Origin: Turbatrix aceti | Lineage: Eukaryota > Nematoda > Chromadorea > Rhabditida > Panagrolaimidae | DNA length: 64,000 nucleotides | NCBI GenBank assembly: GCA_963969345.1 | Contig: OZ017767.1 | Location: 4,430,739-4,494,738, forward strand | Direction of reading: 5' to 3' | Part shown: one piece after another, positions 34,653-46,600 of the stretch | How positions within the stretch are numbered: the first letter of the stretch is position 1 | How the letters are laid out: each line of letters begins with the position of its first letter | Translations under genes and position numbers: made by a program | The notes under the pieces: model-generated | What the model was told of the DNA's origin: nothing | Databases searched by the model: none | Seen by the model: the letters and a program-made list of their open reading frames with translations, nothing else

Positions 34653-37600
34653 ATGCTGAACCTTTCGCGTCAATGCCGCCGACTATCGACTTCCCCGGCC
34701 GACCTGGGCCGCTACAAGGCGGTCATTTTTGACATGGGAGGCGTCCTCTTGCCCGCTCCCTTTGATCACATGCCGCGTAGGTTGCTGTGAGAGGTTGCCG
34801 GTGATCCAGGTCCTTTTTAGCGGAAGCAGAAGCCAGGTATGTGTCAACGTTGCTCTCGCCCCCGGTGTTGCCTGAATTCGAGGCTCTCGAGCGAGGCGAG
34901 ACGAACATGCAGGACTTCCAGGCCATCTTCGAGCACTTCTACCGCAAGCAGCATGGCGAACTTCCTTCCGAGCCTGTCTTCGGACAGTTTGTGGCCTCGT
35001 CGCCAAAAATTGACGATCGCTGGAAGCCAGTTTTGGGCTCGCTGAAGGCTGAGGGCGTCCGTACCGCCGTTCTCACCAACAACTTTTTTTTGGACAGAGC
35101 CAAACGTGCCCGCACTCACAATCTGGATGCAAGATCCTTCGATGGAGGTGTTTTCGAGTCCTGCCGATTGGGTGCACGCAAGCCGGAAGCCAAAGCATTT
35201 GCGCATGTACTAAAGGCGCTGGGAACAAAACCGGAAGAAACCCTCTTCGTCGACGACATTGGCAGAAACCTGAAAGGTGCCAAAGAACTCGGTCTCAAAA
35301 CCTTCAGGTTCAAGTTGAAAGACGCAGAGAGCTTCAAAGCACTATCTGACAAGCTTGAAATCAGTTTTGAGGAATTCGTTCCTGGCACTCGGCTTCCCAC
35401 TGAGCGTGAGTCTATTTTCATCGTTTTTGATCATTCGTCGACAAGATATGGATTTTTAGGCGAGCAACTGCCCGAACCGGCTCTCAGAGATTACTTTTCA
35501 CAGAAATTTGGCATAAACAAGAAAGAAAAGCTCATCGTTCGCAAATTTGGGCATGGTCAGTCCAACCCGACGTACTATATTCGCTTCGGAAAGCGGGAAT
35601 TTGTGCTGCGCAAGAAACCCGTGAGTTGTAATTTTTTTAACAAACTTTATAGTCAAGAAGAAAAAAATTTTTCAGAGTGGAAAACTCCTGCCATCAGCAC
35701 ACATGATCGATCGAGAATACCGTGTGCTAGCCGCACTCAAAGGCAAGGTGCCCGTGCCGAACGTTCTGGACTACCTCAAATCCGGTGTCCTGGACACTGA
35801 TTTCTATGTCATGGATTACGTCAGTGGCAGGATTTTCCCAGACCCAAAGATGCCCGAAGCTCAGAGCCCTGCAGAACGTCGAGGCGCGTACGAGGAGATG
35901 ATCAGAGTGCTCGCGGCGGTTCACAACGTTGACTACCGCGCAGCGGAACTCGAATCGTTCGGCAAGGAGGGGGATTACATGAAACGCAATCTCGAGCGCT
36001 GGATCAAGCAGTACGAGCTTGCCAAGACCGCTGATGTGCCCGAGGTCGAGCAGCTTCTGACCTGGCTGCAGGCCAACGTGCCGGTTCAGCGACGAACGAC
36101 CATCGTGCACGGCGACTACCGACTGGACAACCTCATCTTCGATTCAGCGACGCCGAAGTCGATATCGGTCCTTGACTGGGAGCTTTCTACTTTGGGGGAC
36201 CCCTTCTCGGACCTCTCAACTGCACTGTTGGCCCACTACAACCCCATCAAAGGCACACCCCTGCCTGCACTCGCCGACTCTCGCACGGATCTTGCCGCGC
36301 TGGGTATCCCGACCATCGAGGAGTGCCTCAAGCTGTACTACGACCTCACCGGTCAAAAACCACTGTCTCAAGCCGAATGGGCTTTCTACGTGGCCTTCGT
36401 CTGCTTCCGGTACGCGAGCATCGCCCAGGGCGTGTACAAGCGCTTTCAGCAAGGCCAAGCCAGCAGCAACCAAGCGGGAAAGTTTGCTGAGCTTCCAAAG
36501 ATGCTCTCGCAGCTGGGCCTCAGGGTCATCGCAGGCGTCACTGGTGCGAAGGAAAAGCAAGAGACTCCCCGACTCGGTGTCTTTCCTGTTGTCCCCCAGG
36601 GCTTACAGAAGAATGAGCTCAAGTTGTACAAGGACGTCAAAGAATTCGTCAACGAGGTAAGCGACTCAAAAAAAATTTCTCTGTGGCAGATAAAACTTTT
36701 TGATTTAGCGTATAATCCCTCTCGAAGCGGAATTCGAAGAATTCAACTCACAGCCGAATCCGTGGGTCCTTAATCCCAAAGTAGAAGAACTCAAGGCGGA
36801 GGCCAAGTCAGCGGGGCTCTGGAACCTCTTCATTTCACGAAACATCGACCCTGAAGGCCAATACGGCATCGGTCTGACCAACGTTGCCTACGCGCACATC
36901 TGTGAACTCATGGGACGGAGTGTATTCGCGCCCGAGGTTTTCAACTGCAACGCTCCTGACACCGGCAACATGGAAGTGCTCATAAAGTACGGCACGAAAG
37001 CGCAGAAAGCCGCATGGCTCGAGCCGCTGTTGTCCGGTGAAATGCGATCTTGTTTCGCCATGACCGAGCCGGACGTAGCAAGCAGCGATGCCCTCAACAT
37101 CCAGGCTTCGCTGACGCCGGACAACGATGACAAAACCCTAGTCATAAACTCGAGAAAATGGTTCACGACGGGTGCCGGTCATCCCAGCTGCAAGATTGCC
37201 GTCCTTATGGGCCGGGTGTCGGGCTGGGCTTCAAAGCCGGTACATCGTCAGCAGAGCATGGTACTCGTGCCCATGGATGCCCCGGGCGTGAGCCTGGTGA
37301 GGCCGCTCAGCGTCTACGGCACGTACGATCCGCCCTACGGACACTGGGAGGTCGACTTCCGCAACGTCATTGTCCCTGAATCCAACCTGCTCATCGGCGA
37401 AGGACGTGGCTTTGAAATCGCCCAGGGCAGACTCGGGCCAGGTCGCATCCATCACTGCATGCGCCTCATCGGCCACGCCGAGCGCTCCCTGGAACTCGCC
37501 ATCGCCCGGGCAAAGACGCGAAAGGTGCGGGGCAAGTTGCTGGCAGAGCAGCAAGATGTTCGCTTCGACCTCGCCCGGTCACGCATTGAAATCGAGCAGG

Positions 37601-37863
37601 CGCGACTCCTCGTGCTCAAGGCAGCCCACCTCATCGACGTCGGCGGCTCGAAGGCAGCCCAGTCGGAGATCGCCATGATCAAAGTCGTCGCGCCCAACAT
37701 GGCCATCAATGTCGTCGAACGAGCCGCCCAGATCTACGGTGGGGCCGGCCTCACGTCTGATGAGCCATTCGCCAACTTTTTCACCTGGGCACGCTCACTC
37801 CGCCTCGCCGATGGCCCCGACGCCGTACATGTTGAGACCGTGGCCAAGAATCTTCTACGATGA
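34653..37863 (+). CDS. ACAD10: ACAD10: HAD-like, APH-kinase and acyl-CoA dehydrogenase fusion
   Basis: Exons 34653-34776, 34821-35405, 35460-35620, 35676-36656, 36709-37863; 1,001 aa. [15 protein letters not shown] is a mitochondrial presequence. The HAD domain opens [11 protein letters not shown] and has TNNF and FVDDIG motifs (about residues 20-230). The aminoglycoside-phosphotransferase-like kinase domain follows ([33 protein letters not shown] with the catalytic Asp, [11 protein letters not shown]; about 260-560). The C-terminal acyl-CoA dehydrogenase domain has [56 protein letters not shown] and [12 protein letters not shown]. The Arg of the [10 protein letters not shown] segment replaces the Glu base of classical ACADs, as in ACAD10/11. 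ACAD10/11 catabolise 4-hydroxy acids through a phosphorylated intermediate, so kinase and dehydrogenase act in sequence. Confidence 0.95.
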
Positions 37864-37884
37864 TGATCATGTTGTACACATTGT

Positions 37885-37890
37885 AATAAA
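37885..37890 (+). terminator. poly(A) signal AATAAA of ACAD10
   Basis: AATAAA 22 bases past the ACAD10 stop codon. Confidence 0.65.
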
Positions 37891-38130
37891 TAGATATCTG
37901 TTCAAGTTTGTATGAATCAGTTGACAAACCGTTAGTGTGAAATTCTAGCTGAAATATGTTCTGAACAAAAGTTGTGCACAGAATTTTCGCAAAACTTTTC
38001 AGAAGAAAAATATGCGGGCAATTGTGCTGCCCGCAACATGCGTGCATGTGCGCGACGAACGCGCAGCATTCGCATTTGCTCCTGCGATGTTTTATACCCA
38101 ATCAACTTTGTAAATTCAACTTTGTAAAAG

Positions 38131-40013
38131 ATGGAGTCTTCCAATCCATCGTCATCAAAGCCCAAGCATCGCGTCCAGGCATCTGCGCCGTTGCACGAGC
38201 TGAAGAAGCTTGTCTTGGATGCATCGCTGACTCATCCGCTGGCGTTGCACGGATGCGAGCGGGCGCATCCTGTGGACAACCGACTTTTGTGTGATATCCA
38301 GGGTTCCCGAGTCGTTGAATCACCGGCATCTTGTTCTGTGCAGCCGATGACACAGCGCGAGTACTACCTGCATGAAGCCAGGATGGCGATGGAGCATGCG
38401 AAAGAAATCTACGACCGCGACTGCCAGGCCGTGGTGATCAACGATTTGCTCGAGGAGAACATTGAAGACTCCTTGCTCAGAGCTGATAGTACCGGCGAAG
38501 GTTGGTTTGCTGTTTTCTGCCTTCTGTCTTATCGGAGTATATGAATTAGGATCATGATTTGTTTTTTTCAGGCAAGATTGTCGCGAACAACAAGTGGACG
38601 AGCAACATGATCGACAAAATGGTGGTCAGCAACGCTTATTCCATCGAAAAAGCGAGGGACCCGCCTGTTAAAGCTGACATTCCTGTTGATTATTCTGCTA
38701 CAGAAGACATTTCGAGCGACGAAGACGACCTCGACAGAGATCTCTACCGAATGCCAGCTCTCAACTCGGACGACAGCTTTGGGTCATCCAGTACTTCGAA
38801 GAAACGTGGTTTGGTTGATTCTGAGTTCGAAAATGCGTTGGAGTTTTGCAAGGCATTTATCGGTGATGCGGAAGTGCAACGCGACCTCGTGAACGGGTGC
38901 CCGGTGCCTGTTAAGAGCTCGGTCGGCAAACTCGTGCCCTGTGGTGCTACTCGCATCCCCGCAACTCCTGTTTGCTACAAGCGTGAGTCAAACTTTTGAA
39001 GAATCACCGGACATGTCTCTTAGATCTCGATTTCAGATCTTTCGAACGCTGTGGCTAATTATCCTGGCTGCTGCACCCCAGACTGTCTCAATACGGTCTT
39101 CGACTTGTTCTCGTCTTACTGCACGACCTGTGTATCCGAAAATAAGTGCAAATACATCGAGATTCCAGCGCTACCTGAATCGGAGAGGACTCCGATGCCC
39201 ATTCCTCAGCGCAACACGTCCGTGGCATTCAAGCCGACACGGCCGGCGGCACGGCCGCCGCCTCCGAAGCCCCGCTTTTTGCCGACTGTCCAAAACTTTC
39301 TACGACAATTTGAAGAATTGAAGATCCCCGAGGGCGAATTCCTGTCTAGCGAGGCCCTTCGCGAGCGGCTGGTAGCCGCGAATTCCGAGTGGACGCCTGA
39401 GCATCTGAATCGTCTGGCTTATCGCACCGTGCCTGATGACGTCCCAGCTGCTGTCAAAACTCAAGAAAAGGCTTTTGATGTCTTGGCTGACCGCCTCGAG
39501 GATTCGAAATCTGGTACACCAGATGCTTCTGATCTGTATCCTATTTTAAAACGTTTGTTTTTGTGCTTCGGAAACGATTTATGTATCCTTTTGCATTTTC
39601 AGAAGCCAACACACTCTTCGAATTTGGCGAAATCGAAGATCCCAAAATGTACGACGATAGCAAAGTTTTGCTCATTCCCTGGCCTTACGCCTACAACGAA
39701 AACTACTTCTGCCAGCGAATCAGGGCCGCTGAGCATCTGGATGAGACGCGCAGCCGTGCCATCGAAGCAAAGGCTCGCAAGAAGGAAGTCGATCGCGAGA
39801 AGGTGCGTTTGTTGTGCGTGATGAAAAAATGTTTGTAAACAAATTTTGTTTCAGAGAAAAAAGAAGAAAACAGGCACCGCGAAAACGAAGGGCTTGGCTG
39901 CAAAGAAGCGCGATGATCAGCGGGGACCCCGATTCCCGTCCTACCAAGCCGGACAGTCCGAGGCGTCGAGCTCTCCTTCTGCCAGCTACAACTTGATGGA
40001 TCGTTGGAAGTAA
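38131..40013 (+). CDS. KANSL2-like zinc-finger protein (NSL histone acetyltransferase complex)
   Basis: Exons 38131-38500, 38572-38982, 39037-39552, 39603-39802, 39855-40013; 551 aa. The best evidence is one C3Hc3H-type cluster in residues ~245-305: GCPVPVKSS..KLVPCGATRIP, VCYKHLSNA, YPGCCTPDC, YCTTC. It resembles the second zinc region of KANSL2, a scaffold of the KAT8/MOF NSL complex. A helical stretch before it (YYLHEARMAMEHAKEIYD) matches the REKL..L..LY helix that follows the first finger in KANSL2. The expected first finger is not intact (only GCERAHPVDNRLLCD is seen). The tail is basic (RKKKKTGTAKTKG) and ends YNLMDRWK. The third intron is placed at 39553-39602 because it has normal length and restores phase. 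INO80D-type proteins share this finger and are the alternative. Confidence 0.6.
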
Positions 40014-43000
40014 TGGATGTAACTTTCGTCACGAAGAATGAATGGTATTTTCAACTGTTTTTCATGGATCTCAGTTTCCCGGGGTTGCTTTTTTGTTGAC
40101 TACCAATGGCACTTTTTTAATCTTGTCAGTAAAAACATGTTTCGTTGTCATTTTTTTGCTAACGAGGGACCTATCTCTGCTTCTCCACAAATTTAGGATC
40201 CGACAAAATTAGTGCATCAAGCCACGTCCAATTCTGCTGCAAAGAATACAGTGGTCAGTATTGCTCTTGAGTGGCGATCATAGCCACTAGAAAGCACTCG
40301 AGAAGCCTCTAAAAGGTTCAAGAGCACCCCGGCCGACCCGGGCAAAAGACGCTCCTTCGAGGACTGGACAGTACTCGCGAGTCGCCGGCGGCGGCCATCT
40401 GGCAGACCAGCGGCTGGCTGCGCTCCTCCGTTCACCCCATTAAAAGCGACCCGAGCTGTTTTTTTAAATGTCTTGCCAATTGATAGATGATGAACAGCCG
40501 CGGTCGTGTTTCGGTTTGCTGCCACCTGTTGCGCAAGATGGTGGAGGAGTATCGATCTGCTCCCCCTCCTCGGCGGTGTCAATGACAACAATATGGACCC
40601 ATCCGAACTCGCGCAAACGCATTACGAGCCTCGCAGCGTGCACAGGACTCGAGAAGCTCTGAAGGTCATCGAAACAAGCCAAAAGCGCGGGAATTCGTCC
40701 TCGCGCGCGGTTCGTCGTCGTCGCTGGCTACGAACATGACAGCGCGAGCGGTCTTCCACCGTCTACCGAGCGCGGGACGCGAGGGCTTGCTGCTTCCACG
40801 CAGTCGGGTCGTCGTCCGTGCTTTTCGGGAGATTCGCGCGACGGTGTTGTTTGCCTTACGTCCCCCGCGATTGCTCGCTCGCGTGGGGTTTCGGCTGCTT
40901 CGTCACTGCGTCCTGAATTGAATCTCGGGAAAGAGCATACTTTTTCTGACCACCGTTAGCGAGGTCACTCTTGTGGTCACTCAATAAAGACAAGCCAGGT
41001 GATTTTTTTTTATTATTGCGTCTCTCGACAGCCGGGATTCGTTCGGTGTCGTTTTGTGTTACCCAGGCCGGCCGATCGTTTTATTTTGTCCAGCAAAGAC
41101 ATAACCAATGAAAGATGTCGGCCAATATGGCCTTGGTCGGGTGATCCGCGGTTCCGATATTGCCCGGCGCCTTGTCGTTATCTTGTCCGGTCGTTTTGTT
41201 CTATTTTGCTGGCAGGCGTTTGAGGGGAGGGGTCCCTTGGCCGGAGGCAGTCCTGTCCTTCCCCCGCGGCGATGACTCATCAGCTGTTTTTTTCTTTGGT
41301 TCCGGGTCATTTGTTTGTTCACTTGTCCCCCGGCGCTTTGCCTCAACTGAATGCATTTCGATCCGGTTAAACATTTTGTCTTGTCTCCAACCTTGTCTGA
41401 CATTGTCCGTGTTTTTCAAAAAACTTTGTAAACGGGCGCCAATTTTTTGGAGGGTGGCGTCGTCGTCACTCACGAACAACTAACTCGCTCCTCGCAACAT
41501 CCATCGGTCTTCTTCTTCCTGCCAGTCAAGAGGAACTCGAGTTGTCGGGCGGCGGGGGACGAGGTGTTTTTTGTTTTTTGACTGTCCGCCGCGGAAAACC
41601 AACCGCTGCTCCTCTTGACACCTTTGACCGGCGGCGGGTCGTGAGGCGAGTTGACAACGCACGCGTGCCCTGTCCTCGGCGCAGCGTGCTCTCCTTCATC
41701 GTTGTCGCCTAATCCGTTTTCCTCGCTCGACAGTCCATCCGGACGATTTGTTCTTTGTTAAATAGGCAATTTGTTTACGTTAACCACTTTTAAGGACGTC
41801 GTACAACCAACTTCCACCTCGATCGAGGTTTTTTTTGCGAGTCGCCGACTCTCAAAGGCGAGGAATAATTGGGATTCTCTTCCGCGAGAACGGCGTTCGA
41901 CGACAATGACCCCCCGACTGGTTGCAACATTTCGGGGTGTCTTGTCGAACAGTTATTTATTCGACAACTTGATGCACACCTTCGCCTGGGATCAAAACGG
42001 TTCTTCTCGACTGCTGCTCCTTGCGCGACCGCTTGCGAGTGCGCATGCGGCGGCCTTGACCCTTTGTTCCGTTCACATACAACCTCGTCGATTTGACTTG
42101 TCATTGGCGCTGTTGGCGGCGGTGGCAATTGTAATGCATTTTTTCGACACTGCCTGCGCTGGATCCTGCGGGGGCTTTTTTTGTCGTCATCGTGTTATCA
42201 AGGTGTTCGACACGGTTACGCGTAATTGTGCTACTTGTTGCGCCGCCGCTGACCTGCACGAGCGCTGTGCATGCATGCGCGATCGGTGGAGGAGCAATCA
42301 ATGTAAGCAGCGACGGTTCCATCGAGCCGGGTGTGCGCGGAACGGCGGTCGATTTGAATAAGCACGGTCGACCGCTGAGCAGGCCGTCCGTCGATTCGAT
42401 TGGATTGCGGCTCGCTCTGTTGCCCACCACCACCAAGTTAGGCTTGGCTTGCTTTTCTCGTTCGTTTCTTCTGCTTTGCCTTTCTCTCCCCTCTCCTCGG
42501 ACCTTTTCAATGCCGTTGTTATCTGAACCCCTGATCTCGCGATTTCGCGGTCGTTGGCGACAGTGGCCGACGAGATATCCGCCGGACAACGCGGGCGAGA
42601 CCGACAACATCCAACGGCGACGACGACGAAGACGCGTTGTTTACTTCGGCCTCGCGCACTTTCGCTTCTCCCGAGATGGATGAGATCGACCGCATTCCAA
42701 CTCGGTCACTGGGCCTTAATTTGATCCGACTGCCGTGTCTCTTGCCTTTCGGCGGTGATCACACGCATGCGTCGCATTCCGGACCGTTTCGGAGTGGTCC
42801 ACCGGCCGACCAGCGATCGCGATCGTGCATGCGTGCACGTCAATTTTTATTGCCTTTGCTTTTTTTGTGGTTCCCCACATTCTTTTGAGTTGCTTTTTAC
42901 TCCTTTCACGGTATTGTCTTATGTTTTATTCACTCGGCGTCTCAGAATGTTTGATTAGCGTTGAATTTTTCAAATTTTTTGATTTATTTTTTCTTCTGCT

Positions 43001-43624
43001 TCTGACGTCTTTTTGGCAACCTGCAAGTTCTCGACTCGTCACCCGTGTGATAAGAAGCCATATTAGAGCACTTCTTCGGGGAACAGGAAAAACATACTGA
43101 AAAAGGTTGTCATACCTTTGCTGGCTGTGTCCCCTCCCTCACCGGGACCAGGGCGTTTGCAGGTGATTGCTCTGGTTCGTCGCAGAGCCAGCAGCGAGTC
43201 GTCGTTGTTGTCTGTGACTGATATAATCCCTCTCGCTTTTTGCATCGTACTCGAGGTCCATGGCCGACTATGGAAACAAACGCGCGTGTGCGCCGACGTC
43301 CTTTCTCGCCCAAAACTTTGATCAACGTGAATTTGTAATTTCGGTCCGTGATGTGATTTGGACGTGGTTAGGGCAGCCGGGACCCGCAGGCCTAGCTGAA
43401 AGTCGGGTTTTGTGCACTCACGGAGTGGCTTCGCGATCCGATTCACTCGATGCGTTGATGCTTCCGGTTTCCATTGACTTTCATTAATTGATGATCGTAA
43501 AACGTGTTGCGTGAGGTTTTGAAGTGTTATTGGCCTGCCTGGCGGTCACTGTACCTTTTCCTTTTTTCCGCGTATTTTTACGTTTGCGTTGCCGCGAGTT
43601 GTACTAAACATTCTGCTTGCAGTC
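40014..43624. other. 3.6-kb upstream region of beta-heavy spectrin
   Basis: No coding gene supported. It is CG-rich in places, with many short frames of unlikely composition. TTGCAG immediately before the spectrin ATG shows that a spliced 5' UTR (or trans-splice site) ends there, so some of this region is probably intron and 5' UTR. Confidence 0.45.
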
Positions 43625-46600
43625 ATGTACCGGCTCTCAAACACGGGTCTCGGCCAGAGATCGCCAGCGTCGGGCTCCGGTTCGTCGCCGCGCACGACGT
43701 CCGACCGCTACCGCCAGCAGCCCGAGTCCCCGCAGCAGGCGCCGCTCTCGCCTGGCCGCCCGCTGTACTACTCATCATCGTCGCAGCCGCCTCCACCGCC
43801 TCCGTCTTCCTCTTCCTACACCGCCTCGCACACTAGCCAGCAAAGGTAAGCCCCCCACTTCCCTGTATGGATCCATTCGAAGTCCCGAGTAAAAAGTTGT
43901 GCGTGTTTATGGCCCCACACCTGCCTCGGGATGAGTCATGAGGAACTCGTATTTTTCTCGACTCTGATTCACGCCCATTATTTATTTGATAAGCACACGC
44001 CCGGCTTGCAGGTACCATTATACCGGCCGCCCCACCGGTACTGCGTACCAGAGCTCTGCCCCGGCTACCGTCGATGACGATGAAGACACCGAGGACCAGA
44101 CTGCATACTTTGAGAAAAACAGAATCAAGCTGCTGCAAGATGAGCGCGTGTACATCCAGAAAAAGACGTTCACCAAGTGGTGCAACAGCTACCTCAACAA
44201 AGCGCGGCTGGAGATCGGCGACCTGTTCACCGATCTCAACGACGGCATCTTGCTCATGAAATTCCTCGAGATTATCAGCGGCGACAAGCTCGGCAAACCC
44301 AACCGCGGCCAAATGCGTGTGCAGAAGGTGGAGAACCTCAACACGTGCCTCAACTATCTCAAGGCCAAGAAGATCCACATCGAAAACATCGGCGCGGAAG
44401 ACATCCTTGACCAGAACCCTCGCCTCATCCTGGGTCTCATCTGGACAATTATTCTGCGATTCACGATCGAAAACATCGAGATTGAGGGCCAGGAGACGGG
44501 AGAGCGAAAGCATGCCCGCGACGCACTTCTCCTCTGGTGCCAGCGCAAGACCACCGGCTACCCCAACGTCAAGGTCGAGAACTTCACGACCTCGTGGCGC
44601 TCGGGTCTGGCCTTCAACGCGCTCATTCACGCGCACAGACCCGACATCGTCAGCTTCAACCACCTCAACCCGCAGGATGCCATCGGCAACCTCAACAATG
44701 CCTTTGACGTCGCAGAGCGACAGCTCGAGATTCCTCGTCTCCTGGACGCGGAAGATGTCATCAAGCACCCTGATGACAAGTCCATAATCACGTACGTCTC
44801 GCTCTACTACCATTACTTTGCGAAGCAGAAGACCGAGATGACCGGAGCGCGGCGAGTTGCCAAGGTCGTCGGCAGCCTCCTTGAACACGACCATCTCCAG
44901 AACGACTACGAACAGTTCAGCGCTGACCTTCTGCGCTGGATTAAGAAGACCGTAGATTGGCTCAACAACCGGCGATTCCCCAACTCGCTTCACGAGATGC
45001 AGGATCAGTTGACCGCCTTCAACAACTACCGCAAGACCGAGAAGCCGCCCAAATACAACGACATGGGCGAGCTGCAGGCGCTCTTTTTCGACATCCAGAC
45101 CAAGCGACAGGCCATGGGTCGTTCTACGTACACCCCTCCTATCGGGCACTACGTCCACGACGTTGAAAGTGCATGGGCAAATCTTGAAAAAGCCGAAAAC
45201 GACCGGCAACTCGCGCTCATCTCCGAGATCCAGCGACAAAAGAAACTTGAGGAGAAGGCGCAGCTTTTCTTCCGCAAGGCCCAGGTCCGCGAATCTTGGC
45301 TCCTCGAATTCTTTGAAGTCCTCAACGGCATCCAGTTCACCGACGCGCCTAAGGACGTCGAGGTGTCCACCAAGCTGTTGCGTAACATCAGCACGCAGGC
45401 AGAGCCCAAAGGCGACCGCTTCCGCGCACTCTCTGCCATGAGCTCGGAGCTTCAGAACGAAAACTACCACAATGCAGATGTCGTTCGACAGCGCGAGAAG
45501 GAAATCATCGAGCGCTGGTGCGCGTTTCTGGCGCTCCTCAAGCAGAAGGAAGCTGCGCTCGGCGGACTCAAGTCTTACAGCGACCTTATCCGGGATATTG
45601 AAACGCTCTCTTCCGAACTGAGAACTCTCGAGTCCTCGATGAAGACCCGCGACACCGGAAAGCACATCCTTGCCGTCGACGATCTCCTGCACAAGCACGA
45701 GCTCAATGAGGCTGCTATCAATGCCAATGGCGACTGGCTGCAAGCCGTCACCAAGCAGGCCCTTGAGTACATTCGCAACAAGGGCGCGCACTTTGACATC
45801 CTCCAACGCAAGCTGGACTCCGTCACTCGGCAGTACGAAGCGCTCGTCTCGCTCTGCAGGGACTACCGCATCGCCCTCCAACGCGCCAAGGACTACTTCC
45901 TATTTGTCCAAAACTGCGAAGAAGAGCTCAACTGGCTCGCTGAGAAGCTGGAATTTTGCCAGGGCTTGCTGCAGAACCGGGACATCTCCAACGTGCCCCA
46001 GATCAGCCGGATGTATAAGATGCTCGAGAACGAGATGCGTGCTCACTGGAAGACCAGCAAGGAGATCATTGCCGCGGGCGAACGCCTCATGCAGGTGCCG
46101 CAAAGCCGCGACGATATTCAATCTCGCATTTCGCTGCTGCAGAACAGGTGTGACCAGCTGCGCAAGATCAGCCAGGCTCTCGGAGAGTGGCTGCAGGACG
46201 CCGAACAGATCTGCCAGTACTTCCAAGATGCAAACGATGCCGAAAGCTGGATCAAGGAAAAGCTACCTCTCGCCCGCTCCGATGACTACGGCAGGGACCT
46301 GGGCACGGCGGAAGCTCTCATTTCACGCCACGTCAGACTCGAAGGCGAAATCCGTTCCTACCGCGCCGAAGTGACCCGGCTCGACGAGATGGCCAATCAA
46401 CTTGCAGAAACCCACTTCAGCTTCGACCAGGCCGCCGGCTCAGTCGTCACTGAACGCCGCACCGAGCAGATCATTGTACCGAAGATCAAGTCTCTCTACC
46501 CCTACGAAGGCAATGCAATGGCCGTCGTCAAGGATGAGGTCATGGCCCTCGTCGACAAGACCAACGACGAGTGGTGGCGCGTTCTGCAGCAAGACGGCAC

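Noticed and set aside
42101..42610. 169-codon minus-strand frame upstream of spectrin
   Set aside because: No family resemblance, overlapping equally long frames on the other strand, and it lies in the expected spectrin 5' region.
43833..45881. 682-codon open frame on the minus strand, antisense to spectrin exon 2
   Set aside because: It mirrors the codon pattern of the strongly coding plus-strand spectrin frame; no family resemblance, no splice signals and no sensible start.
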